Positions 34,391-42,589 of a stretch of 44,446 bases of DNA are shown piece after piece. Source of the stretch: Streptococcus sp. HMSC034E03 (GTDB taxonomy: Bacteria > Bacillota > Bacilli > Lactobacillales > Streptococcaceae). Each line of letters begins with the position of its first letter. The stretch's first letter is position 1. The position numbers and the translations under genes were made by a program. A model generated the notes under the pieces. It saw only the letters and a list, made by a program, of their open reading frames with translations. It did no database searches and was not told where the DNA came from. The stretch covers positions 1 to 44,446 of the forward strand of contig NZ_KV804952.1 of NCBI RefSeq assembly GCF_001811505.1. Direction: 5' to 3'.

Positions 34391-35671
34391 TTGTTTAAGA
34401 AAAATAAAGACATTCTCAACATAGCTCTGCCAGCCATGGGTGAAAATTTCTTGCAGATGCTCATGGGGATGGTAGATAGCTATCTGGTGGCACATCTGGG
34501 CTTAATCGCCATTTCGGGTGTGTCTGTAGCGGGGAATATTATCACCATTTATCAAGCTATTTTTATTGCCTTGGGAGCAGCAATTTCTAGTGTGATATCA
34601 AAAAGTTTGGGACAGAAAGATCAGTCTAGACTAGCCTACCATGTGACAGAAGCACTGAAGATTACTCTGCTACTGAGTTTAGTTTTAGGGGCCTTATCCA
34701 TCTTTGCAGGACGAGAGATGATTGGCCTTTTAGGAACAGAAGCGTCTGTAGCTGAGAGTGGTGGACTATACCTAGCTTTGGTCGGTGGGACAATCGTCCT
34801 CTTGGGCTTGATGACTAGTCTAGGAGCCTTGATTCGCGCCACCCACAATCCTAGACTTCCACTTTATGTGAGTTTTTTATCCAATGCTTTAAACATCCTT
34901 TTTTCAAGTGTCGCCATTTTTATCCTTGATATGGGGATAGCTGGTGTAGCTTGGGGGACTATTTTGTCTCGTTTGGTCGGGGTTGTGATTTTGTGGTCGC
35001 AATTAAAACTTCCATATACGAGACCAAATTTTGGACTGGATAAAGACCTGCTGACCTTGGCTTTACCTGCAGCAGGAGAACGTCTCATGATGCGAGCTGG
35101 AGATGTGGTCATTATTGCTTTGGTTGTTTCCTTTGGAACGGAGGCAGTCGCAGGAAATGCAATCGGTGAAGTCTTGACCCAGTTCAACTATATGCCAGCC
35201 TTTGGTGTCGCTACGGCAACAGTCATGCAGGTGGCTCGAGCAGTTGGAGAAGATGATTGGGCAAGGGTAGACAACTTAAGTAAGCAAACTTTTTGGCTAT
35301 CGCTCTTTCTCATGTTGCCCTTAACACTTAGTATCTATGCTCTCGGAACGCCCCTAAGTCACCTCTACACCAGTGATCCTGCGGCCATTAAAGCCAGTGT
35401 TTTGGTGACGCTGTTCTCACTACTAGGAACTCCTATGACGACGGGAACAGTCATTTATACAGCTGTCTGGCAGGGTTTGGGAAATGCACGCCTCCCCTTT
35501 TATGCGACAAGTATCGGAATGTGGTGTATCCGTATCGGAACAGGGTATCTGATCGGAATTGTTCTTGGTTGGGGCTTGCCTGGCATTTGGGCAGGAACGC
35601 TTTTGGATAATGGTTTCCGTTGGATTTTCCTACGCTATCGTTATAAGCAATATATCTCTTTGAAAGGATGA
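34391..35671 (+). CDS. MATE family efflux transporter
   Basis: 426 residues with about 12 membrane segments in two related halves, as in MATE/DinF-type proteins (MFKKNKDILNIALPAMGENFLQMLMGMVDSYLVAHLGL; second half NFGLDKDLLTLALPAAGERLMMRAGDVVI). It exports cationic compounds using a Na+ or H+ gradient; the substrate cannot be predicted. The start is TTG at 34391 with GGAGGAAGG just upstream; no better start exists without losing the first helix. It lies 3 nt before the HAD gene, so the two are probably co-transcribed. Confidence 0.9.
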   Translation: MFKKNKDILNIALPAMGENFLQMLMGMVDSYLVAHLGLIAISGVSVAGNIITIYQAIFIALGAAISSVISKSLGQKDQSRLAYHVTEALKITLLLSLVLGALSIFAGREMIGLLGTEASVAESGGLYLALVGGTIVLLGLMTSLGALIRATHNPRLPLYVSFLSNALNILFSSVAIFILDMGIAGVAWGTILSRLVGVVILWSQLKLPYTRPNFGLDKDLLTLALPAAGERLMMRAGDVVIIALVVSFGTEAVAGNAIGEVLTQFNYMPAFGVATATVMQVARAVGEDDWARVDNLSKQTFWLSLFLMLPLTLSIYALGTPLSHLYTSDPAAIKASVLVTLFSLLGTPMTTGTVIYTAVWQGLGNARLPFYATSIGMWCIRIGTGYLIGIVLGWGLPGIWAGTLLDNGFRWIFLRYRYKQYISLKG

Positions 35672-35674
35672 CAT

Positions 35675-36289
35675 ATGAAAAAAATTGGATTTATCTGGGA
35701 TTTAGATGGGACCTTGTTGGACTCTTATGAGGCTATTTTAGCAGGAATCGAAGAGACTTTTGCCCAGTTTGACATTCCTTATGATAAGGCTGAGGTTCGT
35801 GCCTTTATTCTACAAACTTCCGTTCAAGATCTGTTGGAAAAGGTGGGAGAAGAAAGAGGCTTGGATGCAGATATGCTCAATCAGGTTCGTGCTCAGAGCT
35901 TGGCTGAGAAGAATGCTCAAGTGGTTCTGATGCCAGGGGCGCGTGAAATCTTAGCTTGGGCAGACCAGCAAGGGATTGAGCAGTTTGTTTATACCCATAA
36001 AGGGGACAATGCTTTTACAATTTTGGAGAATTTGGGTTTGGCCCACTATTTCACAGAAATTTTAACCAATCAAAGTGGCTTTGCTCGGAAGCCTAGTCCA
36101 GAAGCTGCGATTTATCTTTTAGATAAGTATGGATTAAATCCTCAGCAGACTTATTATATCGGCGATCGGACTTTGGATATAGAATTTGCTCAAAATAGTG
36201 GTATTCAGAGTATCAATTTTCTTGCCTCACCTGCAACTTGTAATCAACAGATAGAGCATTTAGAAGATATTAGCTCACTTTCTTTCTAG
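35675..36289 (+). CDS. HAD-family phosphatase
   Basis: 204 residues. HAD motif I WDLDGTLLDS (nucleophile Asp9, acid/base Asp11), a helical cap (~20-80), motif II YTHKGD, the motif III Lys near FARKPSPEA, and motif IV YIGDRTLDIEFA. It resembles the phosphoglycolate phosphatase/beta-phosphoglucomutase-like subgroup; the substrate is unknown. Translation is coupled to the MATE gene (3-nt gap, AAAGGATGA as ribosome binding site). Confidence 0.9.
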   Translation: MKKIGFIWDLDGTLLDSYEAILAGIEETFAQFDIPYDKAEVRAFILQTSVQDLLEKVGEERGLDADMLNQVRAQSLAEKNAQVVLMPGAREILAWADQQGIEQFVYTHKGDNAFTILENLGLAHYFTEILTNQSGFARKPSPEAAIYLLDKYGLNPQQTYYIGDRTLDIEFAQNSGIQSINFLASPATCNQQIEHLEDISSLSF

Positions 36290-36358
36290 AATTTTCTTCA
36301 AGAAGAATGTGTCAGCCTGATGACAAGAAACTAACAAACTATTTCAAGTAATGATATT

Positions 36359-36430
36359 TGTTACAACGAATGTACAGTTCTGTTAAATAGCCCCAAAAAG
36401 GCTTTTTTTCTATTTTCTTTGTGTTATGAT
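36359..36430 (+). promoter_or_regulatory. LysM protein promoter with TGTWAN repeats
   Basis: The extended -10 TGTTATGAT (TATGAT 36425-36430) lies 36 nt before the ATG. Upstream are three TGTWAN-type hexamers (36359, 36371, 36381) spaced 12 and 10 nt. This is near, but not equal to, the 11-nt spacing of WalR (VicR) sites. A related LysM gene belongs to the pneumococcal WalRK regulon. Confidence 0.45.
36389..36410 (+). terminator. Terminator after the HAD gene
   Basis: AGCC-CCAAAAA-GGCT followed by a seven-T run. Confidence 0.7.
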
Positions 36431-36465
36431 AGACAGGTACTACATTTGAAAAGGAGTTTGATAGT

Positions 36466-37584
36466 ATGAAGAAAAGAATTATTTTAGCATCAACAGTAGC
36501 CTTGTCCCTTGCCCCTGTATTGGCAACCCAAGCAGAAGAACTAGTATGGACAGCGCGCAGTGTTGAGCAAATTCAAAACGATGTTACCAAGAATGAGAAT
36601 AAAACAAGCTATACGATTCAGTATGGAGATACTCTAAGTACCATTGCCGAAGCTTTGGGAGTGGATGTGACCGTTCTTGCTAACTTGAACAAGATTAGCA
36701 ATATTGATTTGATTTTCCCTGAGACAGTCCTTACAACAACTGCTAATGATGAGGAAGAAGTGACAGAAGTTGAAATCCAAACCCCTGATACAGTTCAAGG
36801 TGGCGAAGGAACAACTGCAACAGCAGATTTGACAACTAACCAAGTCACTGTAGATGACCAAACTGTACAGGTTGAAGATTTAACTCAACCAGTTGAAGAA
36901 ACAGAGGCTCAAGTTGAAGCAGTAGCACCACAAGCGACTGAAGAAGCAGTAACAGAAGTCTCAGTACCAGTAGCAGAACCTGTTACAGAAACTACAGCAG
37001 AAGTTTCAGCACCAGCGGAAGAGCCGGTAGCAGAGGCTACTACTGAAACTGTAGCAGAAGTTGCGAGCCCAGTAGTAGAGAACTCAACTCCAGTAGTGGA
37101 GGAAACAGCTGTAGAGACGGCTACAAGCTCATCTGATACAGAAGACGTTACCTATCAAGCAGAACCAAGTCAGCACTCTTCAAATACTTATGCAGCACCA
37201 GCAGCACCTGATTATGCAAGCATTGCAGCTTCAAAATCAGAAAATGCAGGTCTACAACCACAAACTGCCGCCTTTAAAGAAGAAATTGCTAACTTGTTTG
37301 GTATCACATCATTTAGTGGCTACCGTCCAGGAGATAGCGGCGACCACGGAAAAGGTCTTGCGATTGACTTTATGGTTCCAGTAAGCTCAGCTCTTGGAGA
37401 CCAAATTGCAGATTATGCGATCCAGAACATGGCGACCCGTGGAATCAACTACATCATCTGGAAACAACGTTTCTATGCACCATACGATAGCAAATACGGA
37501 CCAGCCTACACTTGGAATCCAATGCCAGATCGTGGTAGCGTAACAGAAAACCACTATGACCACGTTCACGTATCGATGAACTAA
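36466..37584 (+). CDS. Secreted LysM cell-wall protein with putative peptidase-like C-terminal domain
   Basis: 372 residues. A signal peptide (1-23, ending LATQA) is followed by one LysM peptidoglycan-binding domain (47-91, YTIQYGDTLSTIAEALGV), a Glu/Thr/Ala/Pro-rich wall-spanning linker (~95-240) and a conserved C-terminal domain (~248-372). That domain has SGYRPGDSGDHGKGLAIDF and the final DHVHVS (His366, His368), an arrangement of His/Asp reminiscent of metal-dependent M15-like peptidases, though activity is unproven. It corresponds to the pneumococcal surface LysM protein spr1875/SP_2063 as I remember it. Likely role: cell-wall metabolism. It is monocistronic between two terminators. Confidence 0.9.
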   Translation: MKKRIILASTVALSLAPVLATQAEELVWTARSVEQIQNDVTKNENKTSYTIQYGDTLSTIAEALGVDVTVLANLNKISNIDLIFPETVLTTTANDEEEVTEVEIQTPDTVQGGEGTTATADLTTNQVTVDDQTVQVEDLTQPVEETEAQVEAVAPQATEEAVTEVSVPVAEPVTETTAEVSAPAEEPVAEATTETVAEVASPVVENSTPVVEETAVETATSSSDTEDVTYQAEPSQHSSNTYAAPAAPDYASIAASKSENAGLQPQTAAFKEEIANLFGITSFSGYRPGDSGDHGKGLAIDFMVPVSSALGDQIADYAIQNMATRGINYIIWKQRFYAPYDSKYGPAYTWNPMPDRGSVTENHYDHVHVSMN

Positions 37585-37598
37585 TAGAAAGAGGAGTT

Positions 37599-37627
37599 GA
37601 AACTAATCTAGTTTCTGCTTCTTTTTT
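37599..37627 (+). terminator. Terminator after the LysM gene
   Basis: Stem GAAACTA / TAGTTTC (37599-37615), loop ATC, then TGCTTCTTTTTT. Confidence 0.75.
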
Positions 37628-37770
37628 GTTTTCAAACTCTTAGATAGCGTAAATAAACTCCAGGCATAAAATAGAAAAACATAGCCTTGAGGGATTGTGA
37701 CTAGGAGACTAATTTAACGGAGTAAGCAAAAGGCTTGCAAAGTCAATTTATTTGTATTATATTTGATAAG

Positions 37771-37781
37771 TCAATAGTTGA
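37771..37781. promoter_or_regulatory. Palindrome upstream of the marR-like gene
   Basis: TCAA-TAG-TTGA lies within two direct TTGATAA repeats (about 37763 and 37778), 38 nt before the ATG. It is a candidate operator for autoregulation by the adjacent MarR protein. Confidence 0.4.
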
Positions 37782-37818
37782 TAAATCATATATTAATGAA
37801 AGGAGAAAAATACTAAAA

Positions 37819-38235
37819 ATGCATGAATTATTGTACCAGCTTCATTTAACAGATCAGACCATTACTCAACTTTTTGAAAAACAATTGGGAATTAGTTTGA
37901 CCCGCTATCAAATCCTGCAATTTTTACTGCAACAGTCACCATGTAACCAAATTGCCGTTCAGGAGAAGTTGCAAATCGACCAAGCGGCCTTGACCCGTCA
38001 TTTTAAGATATTAGAGTCAGAGGGCTATGTCAGTCGCAAACGTAATCCGCTTAATCAACGAGAAGTCTTAGTTGAATTAACCCAAGAAGCCAAGAATCAA
38101 CTCTTGGTCAATCCGCCTAAACATCACTTGAAAGTGAAGGAACAGATGGAGAGCATCTTATCGCCTGCTGAGCAGAAAGAGCTGACGACTTTACTGACCA
38201 ACCTAGTGTCAGGTCTAGAAAAAATAGAATTTTAA
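37819..38235 (+). CDS. MarR-family transcriptional regulator
   Basis: 138 residues from the ATG at 37819 (MHELLYQLHL). The frame stays open upstream to 37735, but the only ribosome binding site (AAAGGAG, 37799-37805) sits before this ATG and the MarR fold begins here. Winged helix ~30-95: SLTRYQILQFLLQQSP, IAVQEKLQIDQAALTRHFKILESEGYVSRKRNP, then the wing with REVLVELT. It binds DNA as a dimer and usually represses its own operon; the ligand is unknown. It is followed after 10 nt by the DUF1304 membrane protein, its likely co-regulated partner. Confidence 0.9.
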   Translation: MHELLYQLHLTDQTITQLFEKQLGISLTRYQILQFLLQQSPCNQIAVQEKLQIDQAALTRHFKILESEGYVSRKRNPLNQREVLVELTQEAKNQLLVNPPKHHLKVKEQMESILSPAEQKELTTLLTNLVSGLEKIEF

Positions 38236-38245
38236 GGAGAAAACG

Positions 38246-38608
38246 ATGTCAATTATTACTACCATTTTAGCAACACTTGTTGCTCTAGAGCATTTTTATA
38301 TCTTTTATTTGGAAAGTATCGCAACCCAATCAGATGCAACCAGCCGAGTCTTTAATATGGACAAAGAAGAGCTAGTACGACCATCTGTCACTTCACTTTT
38401 TAAAAACCAAGGGATTTATAATGCCTTGATTGGCGTGTTTCTTCTCTATGGAATTTATTTCTCGCATAGCTTAGAAATCGTAACAATCTTTGTTTTATTT
38501 GTCATAGGAGCAGCGACTTACGGTGCCTTAACAGCAGATAAAAAAATCATTCTAAAGCAAGGTGGACCGGCAATCTTAGCACTCTTGAGTATCCTTTTCT
38601 TGAAATAA
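38246..38608 (+). CDS. DUF1304 membrane protein
   Basis: 120 residues with four predicted membrane segments, a normal length for DUF1304 (IATILATLVALEHFYIFYLE-like start; KNQGIYNALIGVFLLYGI; conserved GAATYGALTADKKI near the third segment). The biochemical function is unknown. TAAGGAG overlaps the marR stop, so both genes are one operon and the protein may respond to the signal sensed by the MarR regulator. Confidence 0.88.
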   Translation: MSIITTILATLVALEHFYIFYLESIATQSDATSRVFNMDKEELVRPSVTSLFKNQGIYNALIGVFLLYGIYFSHSLEIVTIFVLFVIGAATYGALTADKKIILKQGGPAILALLSILFLK

Positions 38609-38675
38609 AAAGCGGAGGTGGAAAAAATATTGGATTTAAGAATCCATTATTATAAATCCTTATGCTTGATAAATT

Positions 38676-38740
38676 AAATAAAAAAGCGGACAAGATAGAA
38701 TTCTGAGTATCAGAAACGAGTATGGTTCGCTTTTTTATTT
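38676..38740 (+). terminator. Long nested terminator after the DUF1304 gene
   Basis: Perfect 13-bp outer stem AAATAAAAAAGCG / CGCTTTTTTATTT (38676-38688, 38728-38740), enclosing an inner hairpin TTCTGA-GTA-TCAGAA (38701-38715). Confidence 0.75.
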
Positions 38741-38893
38741 ACGATTAGACTTTTATACGAATTTTGTTTTTAAGTTGGTTCACTTCAGTGTGATTAAGGA
38801 AGTGCTGTTTGTAAATCTTTAAAAACTTATGGAAATGCGTGGTCATGTTATTCAAGACTACTTCTTTACTATTAGAGTTTATTTGGATAATAC

Positions 38894-38922
38894 TTGACAA
38901 AAGCGATTGTTCATACTATAAT
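38894..38922 (+). promoter_or_regulatory. Consensus promoter of cassette copy 1
   Basis: TTGACA (38894-38899), 17-nt spacer, TATAAT (38917-38922). The inverted repeat TGTTCA (38908-38913) / TGAACA (38940-38945), starts 32 bp apart, brackets the -10 box and start site. The same pair with the same spacing occurs at copy 2. Confidence 0.85.
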
Positions 38923-38961
38923 CTTTTTTAAACAATCATTGAACAAAAAGAGGTTATCAAT

Positions 38962-40740
38962 ATGATTTCAGAAAAACAATTTAAACTACTGTCTTTTTTG
39001 CAAGAGCATCCACAAGAGGAGTTTACACAAAGACAGTTAGCGGAACAATTGGAAGTTTCTTTAGGAACAATTAATTCCTTGCTTAAAGAAATGAAAGAAG
39101 CTAATTGGATTGATCAAGAAGGTCACCTATCTGAGTTAGGAAAAGAAGCTTTAGAACCTTATCGAGTACAAAATGCAGTGATTATGGCTGCAGGGATGAG
39201 TAGTCGATTTGCACCATTGTCTTATGAAGTACCAAAAGGATTGTTAAAAGTAAAAGGGGAACGCCTGATTGAAAGGGAAATTGAACAACTACAGGAAGCA
39301 GGTATAGAAGATATTACAGTTATTGTAGGTTATTTACAAGAAAAAATGTTTTACCTTGCTGAAAAATATGGTGTAAAAATCGTTGTCAATAATGATTACT
39401 ATAAATACAATAACTGTTCTTCGTTAATGTTGGTTAGAGATCAACTATCAAATACTTATATTTGTTCATCGGACAATTATTTTGCCGAAAATCCATTTGA
39501 GAAGTATATTTATAGAGGTTACTATTCAACAATATTTGTGGAAGGCGAGACAGACGAATATTGTGCTACCGAAGACTCCAACAATATGATTGTTGACATA
39601 CAGATTGGTGGTAAAGACACTTGGGCTATGGTGGGACATGTGTATTTTGACCGTGCCTTTAGTGAAAAATTCGTAAAAATTTTAGAGACTGAGTTTAAAC
39701 ACGAGCCCTATAAAGAACAGCTCTGGGAAGATTACTATACCCGCAATGTTCATGAATTGCATCTAGAAGCTCGTCATTATTCAGCGGATATTGTTAAAGA
39801 ATTTGATTCCTTAGATGAGTTGCGTCAATTTGATGACCGCTACTTGATGAATTCTAATTCTGAGATTATTGATAACATCTGCAAGACCTTGAATTGTGAT
39901 GCTTCGGATATTGTTCATATTAAACCACTCAAAGATGGTTTGACCAATACATCCTTTAGCTTTGATTGTCTTGATAAAAAATATGTTTATCGTCATCCTG
40001 GAAGAGGAACTGAAAAATACATCAACAGATCAAGCGAAGCAGCTTCTATGGAAATTGCAGCAAAACTGCAAATAGACAGAACATTTGTTGCGATGGATAA
40101 AAACGAAGGGTGGAAGATTTCAGAATTTATTCCTAACGCTAGACCACTTGATTATGATAATTGGGATCATGTAGAAAAAGCCATGGAACTCTTGAGAAAA
40201 CTACATCAATCTGGAGAAAAAACAACTCATAATTTTGATTTATTTGTAGGAATTGATGATTTTAGAGAAAAATTGAAGGCTAGCAATCGTTTTGAGTTTG
40301 ATGGACTAGATGAACTTGACAAAAACATTTCAACTATTAGAGAATTTTTAAAACAGGATGACACTGAAAGAGTTTTATGTCATGGAGATTCCTATAGCCC
40401 AAATTTTCTCCTAAACGAACAAGAGGAGATGAGTCTTATTGATTGGGAGTATTCTGGTATGGGAGACCCTGCAGGGGATTTAGGTACTTTTATTGGTTGT
40501 TCGAATTATACTGTTGAACAAGCTGAGAAAGTACTTGAGATTTACTTGCAAGAAGTTCCAGATACAAAAACAAAACGTCACTATTTAGCCTATGTGGCAG
40601 TGACATCTTATTATTGGTTCTTGTGGGCCTTGTTCCAAGAGAGTGTTGGAAAACCTGTGGGAGAATTTCTTTATACTTGGTATCAATTTACCAGACAATA
40701 CGGACACCTTTCATTAGAGTTATATCTAGGAGAAAAATAA
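38962..40740 (+). CDS. HTH - LicC-like nucleotidyltransferase - LicA-like kinase fusion (copy 1)
   Basis: 592 residues in three modules. Residues 1-65: winged helix (FTQRQLAEQLEVSLGTINSLLKEMKEANWI). Residues ~70-300: nucleotidyltransferase like LicC, the CTP:phosphocholine cytidylyltransferase, with MAAGMSSRFAPLSYEVPKGL (signature loop and Lys), IVGYLQEKMFYL, NDYYKYNNCSSLMLVRD and SSDNYF metal site. Residues ~315-585: choline-kinase/APH fold like LicA, with CHGDSYSPNFLL (His474, Asp476, Asn481) and LIDWEYSGMGDPAGDLG (Asp494). One protein could thus phosphorylate an amino-alcohol, activate it with CTP and regulate its own gene. A choline substrate is inferred from Lic homology and unproven. 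AGAGG precedes the ATG; the small membrane protein gene follows after 1 nt. Confidence 0.88.
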   Translation: MISEKQFKLLSFLQEHPQEEFTQRQLAEQLEVSLGTINSLLKEMKEANWIDQEGHLSELGKEALEPYRVQNAVIMAAGMSSRFAPLSYEVPKGLLKVKGERLIEREIEQLQEAGIEDITVIVGYLQEKMFYLAEKYGVKIVVNNDYYKYNNCSSLMLVRDQLSNTYICSSDNYFAENPFEKYIYRGYYSTIFVEGETDEYCATEDSNNMIVDIQIGGKDTWAMVGHVYFDRAFSEKFVKILETEFKHEPYKEQLWEDYYTRNVHELHLEARHYSADIVKEFDSLDELRQFDDRYLMNSNSEIIDNICKTLNCDASDIVHIKPLKDGLTNTSFSFDCLDKKYVYRHPGRGTEKYINRSSEAASMEIAAKLQIDRTFVAMDKNEGWKISEFIPNARPLDYDNWDHVEKAMELLRKLHQSGEKTTHNFDLFVGIDDFREKLKASNRFEFDGLDELDKNISTIREFLKQDDTERVLCHGDSYSPNFLLNEQEEMSLIDWEYSGMGDPAGDLGTFIGCSNYTVEQAEKVLEIYLQEVPDTKTKRHYLAYVAVTSYYWFLWALFQESVGKPVGEFLYTWYQFTRQYGHLSLELYLGEK

Positions 40741-40741
40741 G

Positions 40742-40927
40742 ATGAAATCTGTATCTGAAATTGAACAATTAGTTGCAGAAGAAACCAAGCATAGACTAGA
40801 AGAGATGGAGTCTCCAGAGTATGAGTTTCCAAAACCATTCTTGAGAAAGGACTTTATCCTTGTAGCCCTTGCAGTTATCATTAACCTACTTTTAATTATC
40901 CTAGCCATGACAGGAGGAATCCAATAA
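40742..40927 (+). CDS. 61-residue single-span membrane protein (copy 1)
   Basis: An acidic N-terminal half (SEIEQLVAEETKHRLEEMESPEY) is followed by one hydrophobic segment (~38-57, DFILVALAVIINLLLIILAM). It is translationally coupled on both sides: 1 nt after the fusion gene, and its stop overlaps the transporter ATG (TAATG). A near-identical start is present in copy 2, so it is a maintained gene. I do not recognise a family; the position suggests an accessory subunit of the transporter. Confidence 0.8.
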   Translation: MKSVSEIEQLVAEETKHRLEEMESPEYEFPKPFLRKDFILVALAVIINLLLIILAMTGGIQ

Positions 40928-42354
40928 TGTCAAAAATGAATGACTTTATTCAACAAGAAACCATAACTGGGATTGTTCCAATGACTAGTAAGGATCGGCA
41001 ATATTCCTTCTGGGATCTATTCTTGTCAACAAGTGGTTTTGCGATTGCAACCTGGTGTTACACACAAGGGGCTTATGTTGCTCAATATTTGACCTTCAGC
41101 CAGATGTTAATCAATATTTTTAGCTTTAATATTATCTGGGTCTTTATTGAATGTCTTCCTGTCTTATTTGCAGTGAGATACGGAATTGATTTATGGATTT
41201 GGCTTCGAGCGGTTTTAGGGAAGCGCGGAGTGGCATTTTTGTCAACAACAATCAGTTTAGCAAATTTTGGTTGGTATGCAGTTACTGCAAATCTTTTTGC
41301 CAGTTCTATGATTCATCTAGCTAATAATTTTGGCCTTGGACTGGAGAAAGGGATTTGGGCACCAATCCTTGGGACACTTTGTGTCTTCTTGGGCACCTTG
41401 ATTGCCCTTGGCGGACCGGAGGTTATAAAAGGTATTAATCGGTTTATGGTAATTGCTTTGCTAGTTGTTGGATTGATTATCGTTGGAATTTGTTTTGTAG
41501 CAGTTCCAATTACTGACATCATGAACGTTCAACCAGCAGTACAAGGCGATTTAAGCCCACTAGAGCGATTTATGATTTCAGGAGAGGGGAATGTAGCGAC
41601 TGCCTTTTCTTGGTCGACGCAAGCATTAATTTTACCACGTTTAGCAAAATCAGAACGTAGTGGGTATTGGGCTACTTCTTTATCTTATGGCGTGGTAGCA
41701 CCATTCTTTGCTGCGACGGGTGGTGTTATGGCTCTAGCTATGTTTGTAAGAACAGGAGTTTACGAGAGTGATCCAACTGCGATGCTTTCAACCTTGAGTA
41801 CTCCTACCTTTGCTCTTCTTAGTTTATTGCTAGTAGCTTTTGCAAATATTGGAACTCAAGGAACAGGATCCTATGTGAACTGTATGATTGTTAAAAGCGG
41901 TATGCCTAAGGTGAGCTATAAACTAATGGTTTGGATTGCCATGATTTATGTGAGTGCGTTAACAATTTGGGGTGGCGTAGAAGAATATTTTGGTTCTTTT
42001 ATCTCGCTTGCAGCTTATATTCAAGGACCTATTATTGGAATGATTGTTGTTGATTATTTCTTGATAAGAAAACGGAAATTAGATTTACGATCAGCTTATT
42101 TCTTAGATGGACATCAGGCTTATGAGTTTACTAAGGGATTTAATTTAGTTGGTTTGTCTTGTGTATTCGTATCTCTGTTAGTTGCGGTACTCTTTGTTTA
42201 TAATCCTCTAACTAAACACATTCAAAGTCCGATCTTCTTAATCACGACAGGTAGTGGTTTTACGGCGATATTTGGTGGTTTTCTATATTGGTTAGCAAGC
42301 CTAACTCCGTTGAAACACTACATGGTTAAAGATAGAGATCAAGTAACCATTTAA
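40927..42354 (+). CDS. NCS1-family (cytosine permease-like) transporter
   Basis: 475 residues with about 12 membrane segments and NCS1 (PF02133) features: RQYSFWDLFLSTSGFAIATW near the N-terminus, LANFGWYAVTANLFASSM, LIALGGPEVIKGINRFMVIA, FSWSTQALILPRLAKSERSGYW, and GPIIGMIVVDYFLIRKRKLDL. The family imports nucleobases, hydantoins, thiamine and related compounds with H+ or Na+. Within a Lic-like cassette it takes the place of the choline importer LicB, so the substrate may be choline or another amino-alcohol-like compound (inference). Followed by a strong hairpin. Confidence 0.87.
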   Translation: MSKMNDFIQQETITGIVPMTSKDRQYSFWDLFLSTSGFAIATWCYTQGAYVAQYLTFSQMLINIFSFNIIWVFIECLPVLFAVRYGIDLWIWLRAVLGKRGVAFLSTTISLANFGWYAVTANLFASSMIHLANNFGLGLEKGIWAPILGTLCVFLGTLIALGGPEVIKGINRFMVIALLVVGLIIVGICFVAVPITDIMNVQPAVQGDLSPLERFMISGEGNVATAFSWSTQALILPRLAKSERSGYWATSLSYGVVAPFFAATGGVMALAMFVRTGVYESDPTAMLSTLSTPTFALLSLLLVAFANIGTQGTGSYVNCMIVKSGMPKVSYKLMVWIAMIYVSALTIWGGVEEYFGSFISLAAYIQGPIIGMIVVDYFLIRKRKLDLRSAYFLDGHQAYEFTKGFNLVGLSCVFVSLLVAVLFVYNPLTKHIQSPIFLITTGSGFTAIFGGFLYWLASLTPLKHYMVKDRDQVTI

Positions 42355-42378
42355 ATAAAAACAACCAGCATTGATCTG

Positions 42379-42423
42379 TACCCCAAAAGTTAGACAGAAA
42401 AAATCTAACTTTTGGGGTATTTT
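42379..42423. terminator. Perfect 16-bp hairpin after the transporter; also IS3-end-like
   Basis: TACCCCAAAAGTTAGA (42379-42394) pairs exactly with TCTAACTTTTGGGGTA (42404-42419), 9-nt loop, followed by TTTTG. It works as a terminator, but each arm also resembles the terminal repeat of IS3-family elements (TGTACCCCAAAAGTTAGAC type) facing inward, as if an element had lost its interior. Confidence 0.7.
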
Positions 42424-42442
42424 GATTATGTGACTATTAGTC

Positions 42443-42493
42443 CGTCTCGCTCCGTTAGGTGAGAGACAAGAAACCACCCGTCTAACGGGTGGT
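42443..42493. repeat. Palindromic unit, possibly IS200/IS605-like end
   Basis: The hairpin ACCACCCGT-CTA-ACGGGTGGT (42473-42493) follows an imperfect one with GTCTC / GAGAC arms (about 42444-42466). Such paired stems resemble the subterminal hairpins of IS200/IS605-family elements; no transposase is present. Confidence 0.45.
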
Positions 42494-42560
42494 CATGATT
42501 GCTTGATAATTATGAATAGTAAGAAGTCGATTTAGATTTACTTTTTTATTCTAGCAACAG

Positions 42561-42589
42561 TTGACAAAGAGAAGTGTTCATGTTACAAT
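42561..42589 (+). promoter_or_regulatory. Promoter of cassette copy 2
   Basis: TTGACA (42561-42566), 17-nt spacer, TACAAT (42584-42589) with an extended TGT. The same bracket TGTTCA (42575-42580) / TGAACA (42607-42612), starts 32 bp apart, is found as at copy 1. Confidence 0.85.

Larger units (their letters stand above)
38609..38961. other. Intergenic region before the Lic-like cassette
   Basis: It holds a small hairpin (TGGATT / AATCCA, 38631-38646), a terminator (38676-38740), AT-rich sequence without genes, and the consensus promoter of the cassette. Confidence 0.6.

Noticed and set aside
37735-37818. Upstream extension of the MarR gene
   Set aside because: The frame is open, but the ribosome binding site and the family's usual N-terminus support the start at 37819.
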